From the NCBI RefSeq assembly GCF_007827955.1, contig NZ_VITR01000022.1:1-56849 (forward strand): DNA of 56,849 nt. The letters run 5' to 3'. This document shows positions 1 to 10,248 of this stretch, piece after piece; the stretch's first letter is position 1, and each line of letters begins with the position of its first letter. A model generated the notes under the pieces. That model saw nothing but the letters and a program-made list of their open reading frames with translations, made no database searches and was not told the origin of the DNA. Both the position numbers and the translations under genes were made by a program. Origin of the DNA: Nitrospirillum pindoramense (lineage in GTDB: Bacteria > Pseudomonadota > Alphaproteobacteria > Azospirillales > Azospirillaceae).

Positions 1-34
1 CCTTGAATTCGCGGCTGTACTGTTTGCGCTCCAA
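1..34 (-). CDS. IS3-family transposase OrfA, first 11 codons only
   Basis: The minus strand reads LERKQYSREFK from a TTG codon at 32-34, preceded by GGAGG seven bases upstream (42-46), and runs off the left edge. The pattern (M/L)xRKQYSxEFK is the usual start of OrfA proteins of the IS3 family, the helix-turn-helix half of the frameshifted transposase. Only 11 residues are visible, so the family call rests on this motif and on the mobile-element context. The TTG start is chosen because of the well-placed ribosome-binding site. Confidence 0.5.
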   Translation of the reverse strand, partial: MERKQYSREFK

Positions 35-95
35 GTCAGGTCCTCCGGTTGGATCAACACCTTATCCCGGTGTCATCCAAGCCGGCAGCAGCCCA
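1..95 (-). mobile_element. End of an IS3-type insertion sequence (partial)
   Basis: Reading the minus strand, an abrupt loss of IS481 transposase similarity near position 96 is followed by a short non-coding end beginning TGGGCTGCTGCC. A GGAGG ribosome-binding site (42-46) and the first codons of an IS3 OrfA-like protein (1-34) come next. The rest of the element lies left of the window. The terminal TG fits IS3 ends, but the exact boundary is inferred from where the neighbouring transposase reading frame loses sense. Confidence 0.5.
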
Positions 96-680
96 TACCT
101 TGGAATAGGTGTCGATCACCGTCTGCTGGTAAACCCGGCCCACGCCCTTGAGGGTGCCGACGTAGAAGGTGTCCTGGGCGATGCAGTATCCGGGGCATTC
201 GCTCTCGAACTCGCCATGGGCTTCCTTCTCGGCCTTGGCCTTTTCCAGGGCGGCCACCTGGGCCTCGGTCAGCACCTGGCCGGTCTGGGCCATGCGGGCC
301 TCCAGGGCTTTCAGGCGCTTTTTCATGTTCTCCAGGCCGTGGCGCAGCCAGACGCTGCGCACACCGAACGGCGAGATCGACAAGCCGCGCTTTTTCAATT
401 CGTTGGACGCGCGCGCCTGGCCTCAGGCCGGCTGCTCGATGGCCAGTTCCACCGCCGCTTCCTCAATGGCCGGGTCCACCCGGTTCTTCAGCAGGGGGCG
501 GCCCTGGCGCCGCATCTCCTGCAGCGCCATCTCCCCACCCTTCTCATAGAGTTCCTTGAACCGGTAGAAGCTGTCCCGGCTATAGCCCATCATCTTGCAT
601 GCCTGGCTCACATTCCCAAGCTGCTTGGCCAATTCCAATACGCCGACCTTGGCGCGGATTACCTTTTGATCCCTCGTCAT
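96..680 (-). pseudogene. IS481-family transposase, interrupted and truncated
   Basis: The ATG at 680 (GGAG at 687-690) opens a frame beginning [19 protein letters not shown], with an N-terminal helix-turn-helix that reads [19 protein letters not shown], as in IS481 transposases. The frame is broken by an in-frame TGA at 423-425 exactly after AIEQPA. It then continues in the same frame through NELKKRG, the GVRSVWLRH linker and the start of the catalytic (DDE) domain ([29 protein letters not shown]). Similarity stops after DTYSKV near 96, where the IS3-type end begins, so the second and third catalytic acidic residues are gone. It is therefore a dead gene with both a nonsense mutation and a 3' truncation. 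Confidence 0.8.
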
Positions 681-702
681 CGCGGGCTCCAAACAAACCG
701 CC

Positions 703-732
703 GCCGCTGCCGGGGCATGCCCCGGCAGCGGC
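703..732. repeat. 30-bp perfect palindrome upstream of the transposase
   Basis: The two 15-base arms meet at GCATGC with no loop; positions 703-717 are exactly the reverse complement of 718-732. It lies 22 bp upstream of the IS481 transposase ATG, so an incoming transcript would fold into a strong hairpin just ahead of the ribosome-binding site. Such structures in insertion sequences commonly limit transposase expression from outside promoters; that role here is inference. Confidence 0.85.
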
Positions 733-766
733 AACATCACCCCGCCATTCCAGCAAAACGTCAGAT

Positions 767-1646
767 TTAGTCCAGACTTTTACACAAGAGGACAGGTGTG
801 TGTTTACGCCCTTCTACCCACGCGTCCACGATCTCCGCCCATTCCTGCATCATGTGGCGACGCTGAACCTGGTACTCCGCCTTGTTGTAGACACGGCGCG
901 ACGAACGATCATCTTCATGCGCCAGGCATTTCTCGATCCAGTCGCTATTGAGGTCGAGCTCGTTCAACAGCGTTGAGCCGGTGCGCCGCAAGTCATGAAC
1001 CGTGAAAGGCTCGAGGCGGCAGCCCTTTCTTCTTCGCTTGCTCCACCACCGCGTAGGTGACGCGATTGAACGTCGCCCGAGACACAGGAGCATCGGCGTC
1101 GTACCTCGAAGGCGGCAGATACCGCGAGTTACCTGCACAGGTCTTCAGCGCGATCATGATGTCGAGCGTCTGATGCGACAGATAAACGTTATGGGCCTTC
1201 GACCGCTTCATGTGCTCCTTCGGAATCGTCCAGACCGCGTTCTCGAGATCCACCTTGTCCCAGACTGCATCCCGCAACTCGCTCTTGCGCACCGTCGTCA
1301 GCAAATAGAGCCTCATCCCCAACCGGATTGTCGGCAGAGCCGCGACCTTCTCAAGTTATCTGAGCATGATCCGGATCTCGGCAGGAGAGAGCGAGCGATC
1401 CTTCGGAGCAAAGGTCACGATCGACGCTGTCCCAACGTCGTCTGCCGGATTTACGATCTTCTCGCCGTGCAGGATGGCGAACCCGTAAATCTGCTTGAGG
1501 ATGTCCCGCACGTTGATCGCCACCGCCGGGGCGCCGCGATCAACGATCTTCCCGCAATGCGCGGGAAGATCGTCCGGCGTGATCTCCGTGAGGAGCCGGT
1601 TGTGTCATACCGGAAGCAGCTCCCTTTCGAAAATCGAGCGCCTCAT
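767..1646 (-). pseudogene. Tyrosine recombinase / P4-type integrase, decayed
   Basis: Conceptual translation from about 1646 gives an integrase lacking its N-terminal arm-binding domain. The core-binding part includes LLTEITPDDL and VRDILKQIYGFAILHG, followed by the catalytic domain with the first Arg in TTVRKSELRDAVW, the HDLRR box and the tyrosine-containing VYNKAEYQVQRRH end. It is broken in at least three places: TGA at 1605-1607, TAA at 1356-1358, and a one-base insertion near 1011-1020 that splits the HDLRR part into another frame. Its 3' end runs into the IS481 end. It starts nine bases from the guaA stop codon and reads away from guaA, the arrangement seen for islands integrated at the guaA 3' end. 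Confidence 0.85.
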
Positions 1647-1654
1647 GGCTCGAG

Positions 1655-3217
1655 TCACTCCCACTCGATGGTGCCCGGCGGCTTGCTGGTGATGTCGTAG
1701 GTCACGCGGTTGATGCCGCGCACCTCGTTGATGATGCGGGTGGCGACGCGGCCCAGGAACTCGTGGCTGAAGGGGTAGTAGTCGGCGGTCATGCCATCGA
1801 CCGAGGTCACGGCGCGCAGCGCGCAGGCGTAGTCGTAGGAGCGGCCGTCGCCCATGACGCCGACGGTGCGCACCGGCAACAGCACGGCGAAGGCCTGCCA
1901 GATGACGTCGTACAGGCCGGCGTTGCGGATTTCCTCCAGGTAGACCGTGTCGGCCTTGCGCAGGATCTCCAGCTTCTCCGGCGTGATCTCGCCAGGGATG
2001 CGGATGGCCAGGCCGGGCCCCGGAAAGGGGTGGCGGCCGATGAAGGCCTTGGGCAGGCCCAACTCCACGCCCAGGCGGCGGACCTCATCCTTGAACAGCT
2101 CGCGCAGCGGCTCCACCAGCTTCAGGTTCATGCGCTCCGGCAGGCCGCCCACATTGTGGTGCGACTTGATGGTGACGCTGGGGCCGCCGGTGAAGCTGAC
2201 GCTTTCGATGACGTCGGGGTAGAGCGTGCCCTGGGCCAGGAAGCCGGCGCCGCCGATCTTCTTGGCCTCGGCATCGAAGATCTCGATGAAGGTGGCGCCG
2301 ATGGTCTTGCGCTTCACTTCCGGGTCGCTGACGCCGGCCAGCTTGCCCAGGAACAGGTCGGCCGCATCGACGTGGACCAGCGGAATATTGTAGTGGTCCC
2401 GGAACAGCGTCACCACCTCATCCGCCTCACCGGCGCGCATCAGGCCGGTGTCGACGAAGATACAGGTCAGCTGGTCACCGATGGCCTCGTGGATCAACAC
2501 GGCGGCGACCGAGCTGTCGACACCGCCGGACAGGCCGCAGATGACCTTGCCGGTGCCGACCTGGGCGCGGATCTTCTCGATGGCCTGGGCCTTGAAGGCG
2601 GCCATGGTCCAGCTGCCCGACAGGCCGGAGACTGCGAACAGGAAGTTGCGGATCAGCGCGTCGCCATGGGGGGTGTGCACCACCTCCGGATGGAACTGCA
2701 CGGCGTAGAAACGGCGGCTGTCATCGGCGATGATGGCATAGGGCGCGCCCTCGCTGGTCGCCACGATGCGGAAGCCTTCCGGCAGCTTGGCGACGCGGTC
2801 GCCATGGCTCATCCACACCTGCTCGCGGGCACCCACCTGCCACACGCCCTCGAACAGGGCGCAGGGCTCCTTGACGTCGACGAAGGCGCGGCCGAACTCC
2901 CGGGTCTCGCCGGGCTCGACCTTGCCGCCCAGTTGCTCGCACATCGTCTGCTGGCCGTAGCAGATGCCCAGGACGGGCACGCCCTTGGTGAAGACGATGC
3001 CCGGCGCGCGGGGGCTGCCCTCTTCCGTCACCGAGGCCGGGCTGCCCGACAGGATGATGGCCTTGGGCGCGTAGGCCTCAATGGCCGCCTCGCTCATGGA
3101 ATAGGGGTGGATCTCGCAGAACACTCCCGCCTCGCGCACCCGCCGGGCGATGAGCTGGGTCACCTGCGACCCGAAATCGAGAATGAGGACCCGATCGGAC
3201 GTCGTCTCTGTGGCCAT
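1655..3217 (-). CDS. guaA: GMP synthase (glutamine-hydrolysing)
   Basis: It converts XMP to GMP using glutamine and ATP, the last step of guanine nucleotide synthesis, in the cytoplasm. The 520-residue length is normal. The glutamine amidotransferase domain comes first, with nucleophile Cys86 in GICYGQQ and the His176/Glu178 pair in QFHPEV. The ATP-pyrophosphatase domain follows with the P-loop SGGVDSS (230-236). The C-terminal dimerisation domain ends with the invariant PPGTIEWE. The ATG at 3217 is preceded by AGGGATA. The gene's 3' end touches an integrase pseudogene, which fits guaA as an island attachment site, and the intact C-terminus shows that the coding end was preserved. Confidence 0.97.
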   Translation of the reverse strand: MATETTSDRVLILDFGSQVTQLIARRVREAGVFCEIHPYSMSEAAIEAYAPKAIILSGSPASVTEEGSPRAPGIVFTKGVPVLGICYGQQTMCEQLGGKVEPGETREFGRAFVDVKEPCALFEGVWQVGAREQVWMSHGDRVAKLPEGFRIVATSEGAPYAIIADDSRRFYAVQFHPEVVHTPHGDALIRNFLFAVSGLSGSWTMAAFKAQAIEKIRAQVGTGKVICGLSGGVDSSVAAVLIHEAIGDQLTCIFVDTGLMRAGEADEVVTLFRDHYNIPLVHVDAADLFLGKLAGVSDPEVKRKTIGATFIEIFDAEAKKIGGAGFLAQGTLYPDVIESVSFTGGPSVTIKSHHNVGGLPERMNLKLVEPLRELFKDEVRRLGVELGLPKAFIGRHPFPGPGLAIRIPGEITPEKLEILRKADTVYLEEIRNAGLYDVIWQAFAVLLPVRTVGVMGDGRSYDYACALRAVTSVDGMTADYYPFSHEFLGRVATRIINEVRGINRVTYDITSKPPGTIEWE

Positions 3218-3362
3218 GGGCTTATCCCTATCATTGGGGGTTGCGAGGGTGGCCGCACGCTAGTCCAAGGGGCACGGCACGGCAAGCGCCGGACAGGCAA
3301 GGGGCCCCCGCGCCGAACGCGGGAGAACGGACCGGCCGGATTTGGACCGGCTGGACTCTGCT

Positions 3363-3392
3363 TTGTTATTTTGCTAAATAACGAATTATAGC
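3363..3392 (+). promoter_or_regulatory. Candidate promoter for the 3411 hydrolase
   Basis: An AT-rich island in otherwise GC-rich DNA holds TTGTTA (3363-3368) and TATAGC (3387-3392), 18 bp apart. Inside it is an inverted repeat TTATTT-TGCT-AAATAA (3366-3381). Spacing and orientation suit the downstream gene at 3411. The matches to consensus are moderate (4/6 each). Confidence 0.4.
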
Positions 3393-3410
3393 CTTTCCCG
3401 TGGAGCATCC

Positions 3411-4409
3411 ATGCGTCCCCTCCTCCGTCGTTTGCTGGCCGCCGCCCTGATCCTCACGACGCCGACAGCATTGGCCCAAGCCCCCGACACGTCCGATACC
3501 GAGGTCAGCCTGGAGGGTGGCGGCGGTTCATTCCTATATGGCTCCCTGATGCGGCCGGCGGACTGGAAAGGCGGCGTGGCGGTGCTGATGCAGGCGGGGT
3601 CCGGCCCCTCGGACCGCGACGGCAATTCCACCCTGCTGACGGTGCGCAGCAACGTGCTGAAGCTGATCGCCCAGGGCCTGGCCGCCGACGGCATCGCCAG
3701 CCTGCGGGTGGACAAGCGCTGCATCGCCAAGAGTGCCGCCGCCTGCCCCGGCGAGGACAATCTGCGTTTCTCGACCTATGTCGATGACATGGCGGCCTGG
3801 GCCCGCTATCTCGCGCGCCAACCCCAGGTGCGCTGCGTCATGCTGCTGGGCCATTCGGAAGGGGCGACCATCGCCACCCTGGCGGCGGCGCAACTGGCCA
3901 AGGAGAAGGTACCGGTTTGCGGCGTGCTGTCGCTGTCCGGCGCCGGGCGGCCCTTCGGCGATATCCGTCTGCAGCAAATCCGCGACCGGGGCGCCCCGCC
4001 CGCCATCCTGGACAAGGTGGCGGCGATCGAGGCGGCGCTGAAGGAAGGCCGCACGGTGGACGACGTGCCGCCGGCCCTGCGGGTGCTCTATCGCCCCGCC
4101 ATCCAGCCTTATGTCATCTCCCAAGGGGCCGTCAGCCCGACGCAAGCGGCGGCAGCCCTGACGGTGCCGCTGCTGGTGCTGCAGGGCGACACCGACCTGC
4201 AGGTCACGGTAGAGGACGCCCGCCTGCTGGCGCAGGCCCAGCCTTCGGCCACCCTGGCCCTCATCCCGGGCGCCAACCATGTGCTGAAAGCGGCGCCGGC
4301 GGAGCCCAAGGCCAACTTCGCCACCTACGCCGACCCCAGCCTGTCCCTGGCCCCCGGCGTCATGGAGGCCATAACCGGCTTCATCCACAAGGCGGCGCCG
4401 GGGAATTAG
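3411..4409 (+). CDS. Exported alpha/beta hydrolase
   Basis: The 332-residue protein starts with a Sec-type signal peptide (MRPLLRRLLAAALILTTPTA, cleavage probably after ALA near residue 22). The mature part is an alpha/beta hydrolase of the serine aminopeptidase/dienelactone-hydrolase kind. The nucleophile elbow is GHSEG with Ser149, the acid is in LVLQGDTDLQV (Asp260 or Asp262), and the histidine is His290 in GANHVLK. An SGPSDRDGN segment near residue 64 resembles the oxyanion loop of periplasmic esterases. The substrate cannot be read from sequence. It stands alone on the plus strand between guaA and a convergent acetyltransferase gene whose stop codon is only 11 bases away. Confidence 0.8.
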   Translation: MRPLLRRLLAAALILTTPTALAQAPDTSDTEVSLEGGGGSFLYGSLMRPADWKGGVAVLMQAGSGPSDRDGNSTLLTVRSNVLKLIAQGLAADGIASLRVDKRCIAKSAAACPGEDNLRFSTYVDDMAAWARYLARQPQVRCVMLLGHSEGATIATLAAAQLAKEKVPVCGVLSLSGAGRPFGDIRLQQIRDRGAPPAILDKVAAIEAALKEGRTVDDVPPALRVLYRPAIQPYVISQGAVSPTQAAAALTVPLLVLQGDTDLQVTVEDARLLAQAQPSATLALIPGANHVLKAAPAEPKANFATYADPSLSLAPGVMEAITGFIHKAAPGN

Positions 4410-4420
4410 CGCGCGTCCCC

Positions 4421-5005
4421 TTACCCCTCGCTGTACGACGACAGCCGGGCCAGGGGCGCCAGGTCCAGCCAGCCGTAGGCGACCTCGGTCAGGCGGGCGC
4501 CGGCGAAGGTGATGGGCTGTTCCGCCAAACGACTTCCCCCCAAGCGCTCGTAAAACCAGCGGGCGGGGTTGTCACGCAACACCCAGACGCAGGCGGAGCG
4601 CATGCCGGAACTCATCAGTTCGGTCGCCATGGCCGCCATCAGGCGGCGGCCGTGGCCCTGGTTCTGGGCATGGTCGTAGAGGTAGATGGCGTAGAACTCG
4701 CCTTCATAGCCTCGGATTTCCGTGCGCTGGGCGCCACAGGTGGCGAAGCCCACCACGCCGGTGGCGGGCAGGCCGTCGGCGGCGATGTTCTCGCCCACGG
4801 CGACGAAGGTGCGCCGCTGGCGCCCGGCCAGCAAGCCCCGCCAGCGCTGGGCGTGCGCCTCGGGCGAGAGGCCCACCAGGTAATCGTCGGGCAATTGCCC
4901 GGGATAGGTCGTGCGCCAACTGGCGACATGGACGCGAGCGATGGCCGCGGCGTCCGCCACCGTGGCCGGCCGCACCAAACCGATTTCCGCCGGACCGTGA
5001 GCCAT
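4421..5005 (-). CDS. GNAT-family N-acetyltransferase
   Basis: The 194-residue protein shows the GNAT layout: an N-terminal VRPATVADAAAIARVH segment, a central beta-hairpin (EFYAIYLYDHAQ), and the acetyl-CoA-binding motif A QNQGHGRRLM near residues 119-128, then WVLRDNPARWFYERLGG. The WRTTYPGQLP segment near residue 31 is common in a subgroup of small-molecule or ribosomal-protein acetyltransferases. The ATG at 5005 follows GAGGGG at good spacing. The substrate is unknown. It lies downstream of the RsmB-type gene on the same strand, but a long hairpin (5031-5095) separates them. Confidence 0.8.
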   Translation of the reverse strand: MAHGPAEIGLVRPATVADAAAIARVHVASWRTTYPGQLPDDYLVGLSPEAHAQRWRGLLAGRQRRTFVAVGENIAADGLPATGVVGFATCGAQRTEIRGYEGEFYAIYLYDHAQNQGHGRRLMAAMATELMSSGMRSACVWVLRDNPARWFYERLGGSRLAEQPITFAGARLTEVAYGWLDLAPLARLSSYSEG

Positions 5006-5030
5006 GAACCGCCCCTCGTTCCCGTTACCG

Positions 5031-5095
5031 TCCCCACCATCCTGCCGCAGATGCGGGCATCCCGCCAGAGGGCGCGCGCGATGGGATGGTGGGGA
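5031..5095 (-). terminator. Long stem-loop between the rRNA methyltransferase and GNAT genes
   Basis: The arms TCCCCACCATCC (5031-5042) and GGATGGTGGGGA (5084-5095) pair perfectly. The 41-base interior contains a further hairpin around CCGCAGATGCGG. There is no U-tract, so this may be a Rho-assisted end of the upstream transcript or an mRNA structure ahead of the acetyltransferase gene. Confidence 0.4.
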
Positions 5096-5118
5096 ATCGT
5101 TCGGGAACTTGGACGGAG

Positions 5119-6522
5119 TCAGGTCTCGGTGGCGTCCTCGCCAGCCTCTTCCGCCTCCAGCTCATCCGCGTCAGGGGCACCGGCGGCGGCCTCTTTGCGC
5201 ACCATGACGGCGGCGAAGAAGCCATCGGTGTCATGGCGGGCCGGGGACAGCGACAGCATGCCGTTGGTGCTGGGCGGGGCGCCCATACCCTCGGGCCAGG
5301 CCTCGGTGACGGGCAGCAGGGTGAAGTCCGGATGGCTGGCCAGGAAGCTGGTCACCTGGTCCTGGTTCTCCTCCGGCAGCAGCGAGCAGGTGGCGTAGAC
5401 CAGCCGGCCGCCGGGCCGAACAAGGCGAGCGGCGCTGTCCAGGATTTCCGCCTGCAAGGGCAGCAGCTCCGACAGGCCCGGACCCAGCTGGCGCCAGCGG
5501 GCATCCGGGTTGCGGCGCCAGGTGCCGGTGCCGCTGCAGGGCGCATCCACCACCACGCGGTCGAAACGGCCCTTATGCCGCTTCACCCACGGGTCGCGGG
5601 CCGACTTCAGCGGCCGTGTCTCGATGTTGTGCAGACCGGCGCGGCGGAAGCGTTCCTGCGCCCGCTTCAGCCGGCCATCCAGCACGTCGCAGGCGATGAC
5701 GCGGCCCTTGTTGGCCATCATGGCGGCGATGGCCAGTGTCTTGCCACCAGCGCCGGCGCAGAAGTCCACCACCTGCTGGCCCGGCTGCGGGTTGGCGGCG
5801 AAGGCCACCAGTTGCGAACCCTCATCCTGAATTTCCAGCAGGCCGTCCTGGAAGGCCTTCAGCGTGGCGATGGGGAAGCGGTTGCGCACCCGGATGCCCA
5901 GGGCGGAGATCTTGGTCGGCTCCGCCTGCACGCCGGCCTTGGCCAGGGCCGCCAGCGCCTGCTCCCGCGTGCCCTTCACCGGGTTCACCCGCAGATCCAT
6001 GGGGGCCGCCCCCAGCATGGCCTGCATTTCCGGCACGAAGCGCTCACCCAAGGCGTTGCGCAGCGTGTCCGCCGCCCAGTCCGGTACTTCCGCCACGACG
6101 GCGTCCGGCTGCTGCGGATGCTCCAGCGTATGGGTTTCCAGCGCCTGGATCAGGGCGCGCTCATGCGCCTCCAGCGGCAGGGGCGCAAACTTGCCGCCGT
6201 TGAAATGCTCCGCTACCGAAGACGCGCTGCGGCCCCGGGTCAGCAGCTCATCGGCGATCAGCAGCGCGCGGGCATCCACCGCCGGCTGGGCCGTACCATC
6301 CGCATTGGCACCACCATAGCCGGCGCGGTTCAGCCACCAGTGCAGGCGGGCCCAGCGCCGCAGGATGCCGTAGACCTTCTCCGCCACGTCGGTGCGGTCC
6401 TTGGCGCCGATATAGCGGCGGGCGCGGAAAAAGGCGCTGGCCACGGCATCGGCGGGGCGCGGCGTGGCCAGGACTTCCGTCAGAAGGTCGATGGCCGCCT
6501 GCAGGCGAGCGGTCGGGGTCAT
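5119..6522 (-). CDS. RsmB/NOP-family rRNA m5C methyltransferase
   Basis: This 467-residue SAM-dependent enzyme should make 5-methylcytosine in 16S rRNA. The N-terminal region (about 1-150) is the NusB-like RNA-binding part of RsmB. SAM motif I reads VVDFCAGAGGKT, motif IV holds VDAPCSGTGTWRRNPD, and motif VI holds YATCSLLPEEN; both catalytic cysteines (PCSG and TCS) are present. An acidic tail (ADELEAEEAGEDATET) ends the protein. It is directly downstream of guaB, but a good terminator lies between them, so it probably has its own promoter in the AT-rich gap. Confidence 0.88.
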   Translation of the reverse strand: MTPTARLQAAIDLLTEVLATPRPADAVASAFFRARRYIGAKDRTDVAEKVYGILRRWARLHWWLNRAGYGGANADGTAQPAVDARALLIADELLTRGRSASSVAEHFNGGKFAPLPLEAHERALIQALETHTLEHPQQPDAVVAEVPDWAADTLRNALGERFVPEMQAMLGAAPMDLRVNPVKGTREQALAALAKAGVQAEPTKISALGIRVRNRFPIATLKAFQDGLLEIQDEGSQLVAFAANPQPGQQVVDFCAGAGGKTLAIAAMMANKGRVIACDVLDGRLKRAQERFRRAGLHNIETRPLKSARDPWVKRHKGRFDRVVVDAPCSGTGTWRRNPDARWRQLGPGLSELLPLQAEILDSAARLVRPGGRLVYATCSLLPEENQDQVTSFLASHPDFTLLPVTEAWPEGMGAPPSTNGMLSLSPARHDTDGFFAAVMVRKEAAAGAPDADELEAEEAGEDATET

Positions 6523-6546
6523 GGGTGGGATTTCTTCTTTTGGATC

Positions 6547-6593
6547 AAAAACAGCAGAGCCGGCTGGGGTTCACCGCGAACCCAGCCGGCTCT
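6547..6593 (-). terminator. Rho-independent terminator of guaB
   Basis: On the minus strand a 16-bp stem (6556-6593, one bulged base, loop of five) is followed by GCTGTTTTTG, giving a proper U-tract at 6547-6551. It sits 29 bases downstream of the guaB stop codon. Confidence 0.85.
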
Positions 6594-6622
6594 TCATCAT
6601 CAAGGCACAACGACGCCGGAAA

Positions 6623-8200
<1,578 letters not shown>

Positions 8201-8225
8201 TCATCCAGGGCTTAAGGTTCGATGC

Positions 8226-8253
8226 ACTATACACGCGCTTGCCCGCTTGTGAA
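8226..8253 (-). promoter_or_regulatory. Probable guaB promoter
   Basis: On the minus strand TTCACA (8248-8253) and TATAGT (8226-8231) are 16 bp apart, each matching the sigma-70 consensus at five of six positions. This predicts a leader of roughly 120 bases before the guaB ATG at 8098. I see no purine riboswitch-like structure in that leader. Confidence 0.6.
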
Positions 8254-8329
8254 CCCACCAGATATGGGTCAAATCCGCCATGCAGACTTGCGCGGGCCTC
8301 ACCCCTCACGGGGTGGAAAGGTTAAGAAT

Positions 8330-9073
8330 TTAGTCCTCATCCCCCTCGGCGGCGTCATCGTCCCGCCGGGTGGTGGCGCCGCGGAAGCCGGTGGCGACCA
8401 CATAGGTTTCCGAGCTGTCGGCGCGGCTGGCCGGCGGCTTGGCGTGGCGCACCACAGCGAAGTCGCGCTTCAGCAGGTCCAGCAGGCTGCGCTCCGCCCC
8501 GCCCTGGAACAGCTTGGCGACAAAGGCGCCGCCGGGGGCCAGCACCTCCGCCGCGAAAGCGTACGCCGCGTCGGCCAGCGCCATGATGCGCAGGTGGTCA
8601 GTCTTGGGATGGCCGGTGGTGGGGGCCGCCATGTCTGACAGCACCACGTCGGCCGGGCCGCCCAGGGCCGCCTTCAGCTGGTCGGGCGCCTCGGGCAGCA
8701 GGAAGTCCATCTGCATGGTGATGGCGCCGGGCACATCCTCCATGCCCAGGATGTCCAGGCCCACGACCTTGGCGCCGCGCACCTTCTCCACCGCCACCTG
8801 GGTCCAGCCGCCCGGGGCCGCCCCCAGGTCGACCACGCGGGTGCCGGGCTTCAGCAGGTGATACTTCTCATCCAGCTGCAGCAGTTTGAAGGCCGCGCGC
8901 GAGCGATAGCCGCGCTTCTTGGCCTCGGCGACATAGGGGTCGTTCAGCTGGCGTTCCAGCCAGCGGGCGGAGGAAACGGACCGCTTGGCCGCCGTCTTCA
9001 CGCGCACGGTCAGGCCGCGACCGCTGAGTTGGCTACCCGTGCCCTTGGCCCCGGAACCCTTGGACTTGGTCAT
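8330..9073 (-). CDS. rlmE: 23S rRNA 2'-O-methyltransferase RlmE (FtsJ/RrmJ)
   Basis: RlmE methylates the 2'-O of U2552 in the A-loop of 23S rRNA, a late step of 50S assembly. The core matches the family: SRAAFKLLQLDEKY near residue 60 (catalytic Lys), the SAM site VVDLGAAPGGWTQVA, the catalytic Asp in VVLSDMAAPTTGH, and GGAFVAKLFQGG (second catalytic Lys). The N-terminal 40 residues are basic and glycine-rich, as is common in alphaproteobacterial members, and the tail is acidic. The ATG at 9073 is preferred over an in-frame GTG three codons earlier. It follows the Ppx/GppA gene on the same strand. Confidence 0.93.
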   Translation of the reverse strand: MTKSKGSGAKGTGSQLSGRGLTVRVKTAAKRSVSSARWLERQLNDPYVAEAKKRGYRSRAAFKLLQLDEKYHLLKPGTRVVDLGAAPGGWTQVAVEKVRGAKVVGLDILGMEDVPGAITMQMDFLLPEAPDQLKAALGGPADVVLSDMAAPTTGHPKTDHLRIMALADAAYAFAAEVLAPGGAFVAKLFQGGAERSLLDLLKRDFAVVRHAKPPASRADSSETYVVATGFRGATTRRDDDAAEGDED

Positions 9074-9213
9074 GATAAACACCCGGTTTGGCGGACCGGG
9101 CCCACGGCCCCGTCATCTCTCGGCATCGATTCGAAGCGGCGCATATTGGTCCTGATGCCGCCAAAGGCAAGTGAAACCTCAAGACGAAGCACGCGGGGCC
9201 GCCATGACCCGGC

Positions 9214-10248
9214 CTAGCCGGGGCAACGGGTGGCGGCCAGCAGCTCGGTGAGGATGCCCTCGCGCACGCCCCGATCGGCGATGCGCAGGTTTTCCACCGG
9301 CCAGCGTTCCCAGATGGCCTCCAGCACGGCGCAGCCGGCGATGACCAGATCCGCCCGGTCGTGACCGATGCAGGGATGGGCGGAGCGGCCGGCGTAATCC
9401 AGGTCCAGCAGCGACTTGCTGATGGCCCGGGCCTCCTCCAGCCCCAGCCAGGATCCGTCGACCTGGGACCGGTCATACCGGGTCAGGCCCAGGCGGATGC
9501 CGGCCAGCGTGGTGACGGTGCCCGAGGTGCCCAGCATCTGCACCCGGCCGGCCGCCACCTCGCGCCGGATATCGTTGCGGGCATCGAAATCCGCCAGGGC
9601 GGCGCCCACGGTGTCCACCATGCCGCGATAGGCCTCGGGCAGGACGCGGTCGCCGCCGAAGGTTTCCGTCAGGCTGACCACCCCCTGGGGCACCGACACC
9701 TGGTCGATCAGCATGGGCCGCCCCCGGCTGAAGGACAGCCACATGATCTCCGTCGAGCCGCCGCCGATGTCGAACACCAGGGCGCGGGGGATACGGCGGT
9801 TCAGCAGGGCGGCGCAACCGGCCAGCGCCAGCCGCGCCTCCTCCTCCGCCGAGATGATCTCGATGCGGATGCCGGTTTCCTCCGCCACGCGGTCGATGAA
9901 GCTGCCGCAGTTGGCGGCGCGACGGCAGGCCTCCGTCGCCACGGCGCGCAGGTCGGTGACGCCGCGCCGGCGCATCTTGTTGCCGCAGATCTTCAGGGCC
10001 GCCACGGTGCGGGCCATGGCCTCATCCGACAGGGCGTTGGTCCGGCTCACCCCCTCGCCCAGCCGCACGATGCGGGAAAAGGCGTCGATGATGCGGAAGC
10101 CCTCCCGCCCCGGACGGGCGATCAGCAGGCGGCAATTGTTGGTGCCCAGGTCCAGCGCGGCCAGAACCGGCCGCCGCAAAGGCTCACCCGGGCCCGCGCC
10201 CCGGGGGGCGCGGGTTTCAGGCAGGGGCTGAACGCCCGTTTCACTCAT
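9214..10248 (-). CDS. Ppx/GppA family phosphatase
   Basis: A member of the ASKHA-fold exopolyphosphatase / pppGpp phosphatase family. It has ALDLGTNNCRLLIARP as the first phosphate-binding loop, ATEACRRAAN in the middle, and the second loop FDIGGGSTEIMW, then GTSGTVTTLAG. At about 344 residues it has only the two-domain catalytic core, lacking the C-terminal HD part of long Ppx, so it is closer to short GppA-like proteins. The ATG at 10248 (MSETGVQ) is a choice; an in-frame reading continues to 10362 but is low-complexity. It could act on polyphosphate or on (p)ppGpp. The rlmE start lies 140 bases downstream of its stop codon. Confidence 0.87.
   Translation of the reverse strand: MSETGVQPLPETRAPRGAGPGEPLRRPVLAALDLGTNNCRLLIARPGREGFRIIDAFSRIVRLGEGVSRTNALSDEAMARTVAALKICGNKMRRRGVTDLRAVATEACRRAANCGSFIDRVAEETGIRIEIISAEEEARLALAGCAALLNRRIPRALVFDIGGGSTEIMWLSFSRGRPMLIDQVSVPQGVVSLTETFGGDRVLPEAYRGMVDTVGAALADFDARNDIRREVAAGRVQMLGTSGTVTTLAGIRLGLTRYDRSQVDGSWLGLEEARAISKSLLDLDYAGRSAHPCIGHDRADLVIAGCAVLEAIWERWPVENLRIADRGVREGILTELLAATRCPG

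Larger units (their letters stand above)
96..784 (-). mobile_element. IS481-family insertion sequence remnant
   Basis: The remnant holds the 5' two-thirds of an IS481-type transposase (96-680) and a non-coding head with a 30-bp perfect palindrome (703-732). The likely outer end is near 784, where the minus strand reads TGTAAAAGTCTGG. That end supplies the last codons and stop of the neighbouring integrase pseudogene, which suggests the element inserted into the integrase's 3' end. The other end has been lost to the IS3-type sequence at 1-95. The boundaries are inference; no target-site duplication can be shown because one end is missing. Confidence 0.5.

Noticed and set aside
1543-1573. Inverted repeat with 13-base arms and loop AATGC
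   Set aside because: It lies inside the coding part of the integrase pseudogene and has no positional reason to be functional; probably chance.
8300-8315. Terminator after rlmE (CACCCC-TCAC-GGGGTG)
   Set aside because: Six-base stem with no T-run on the minus strand; too weak to call.
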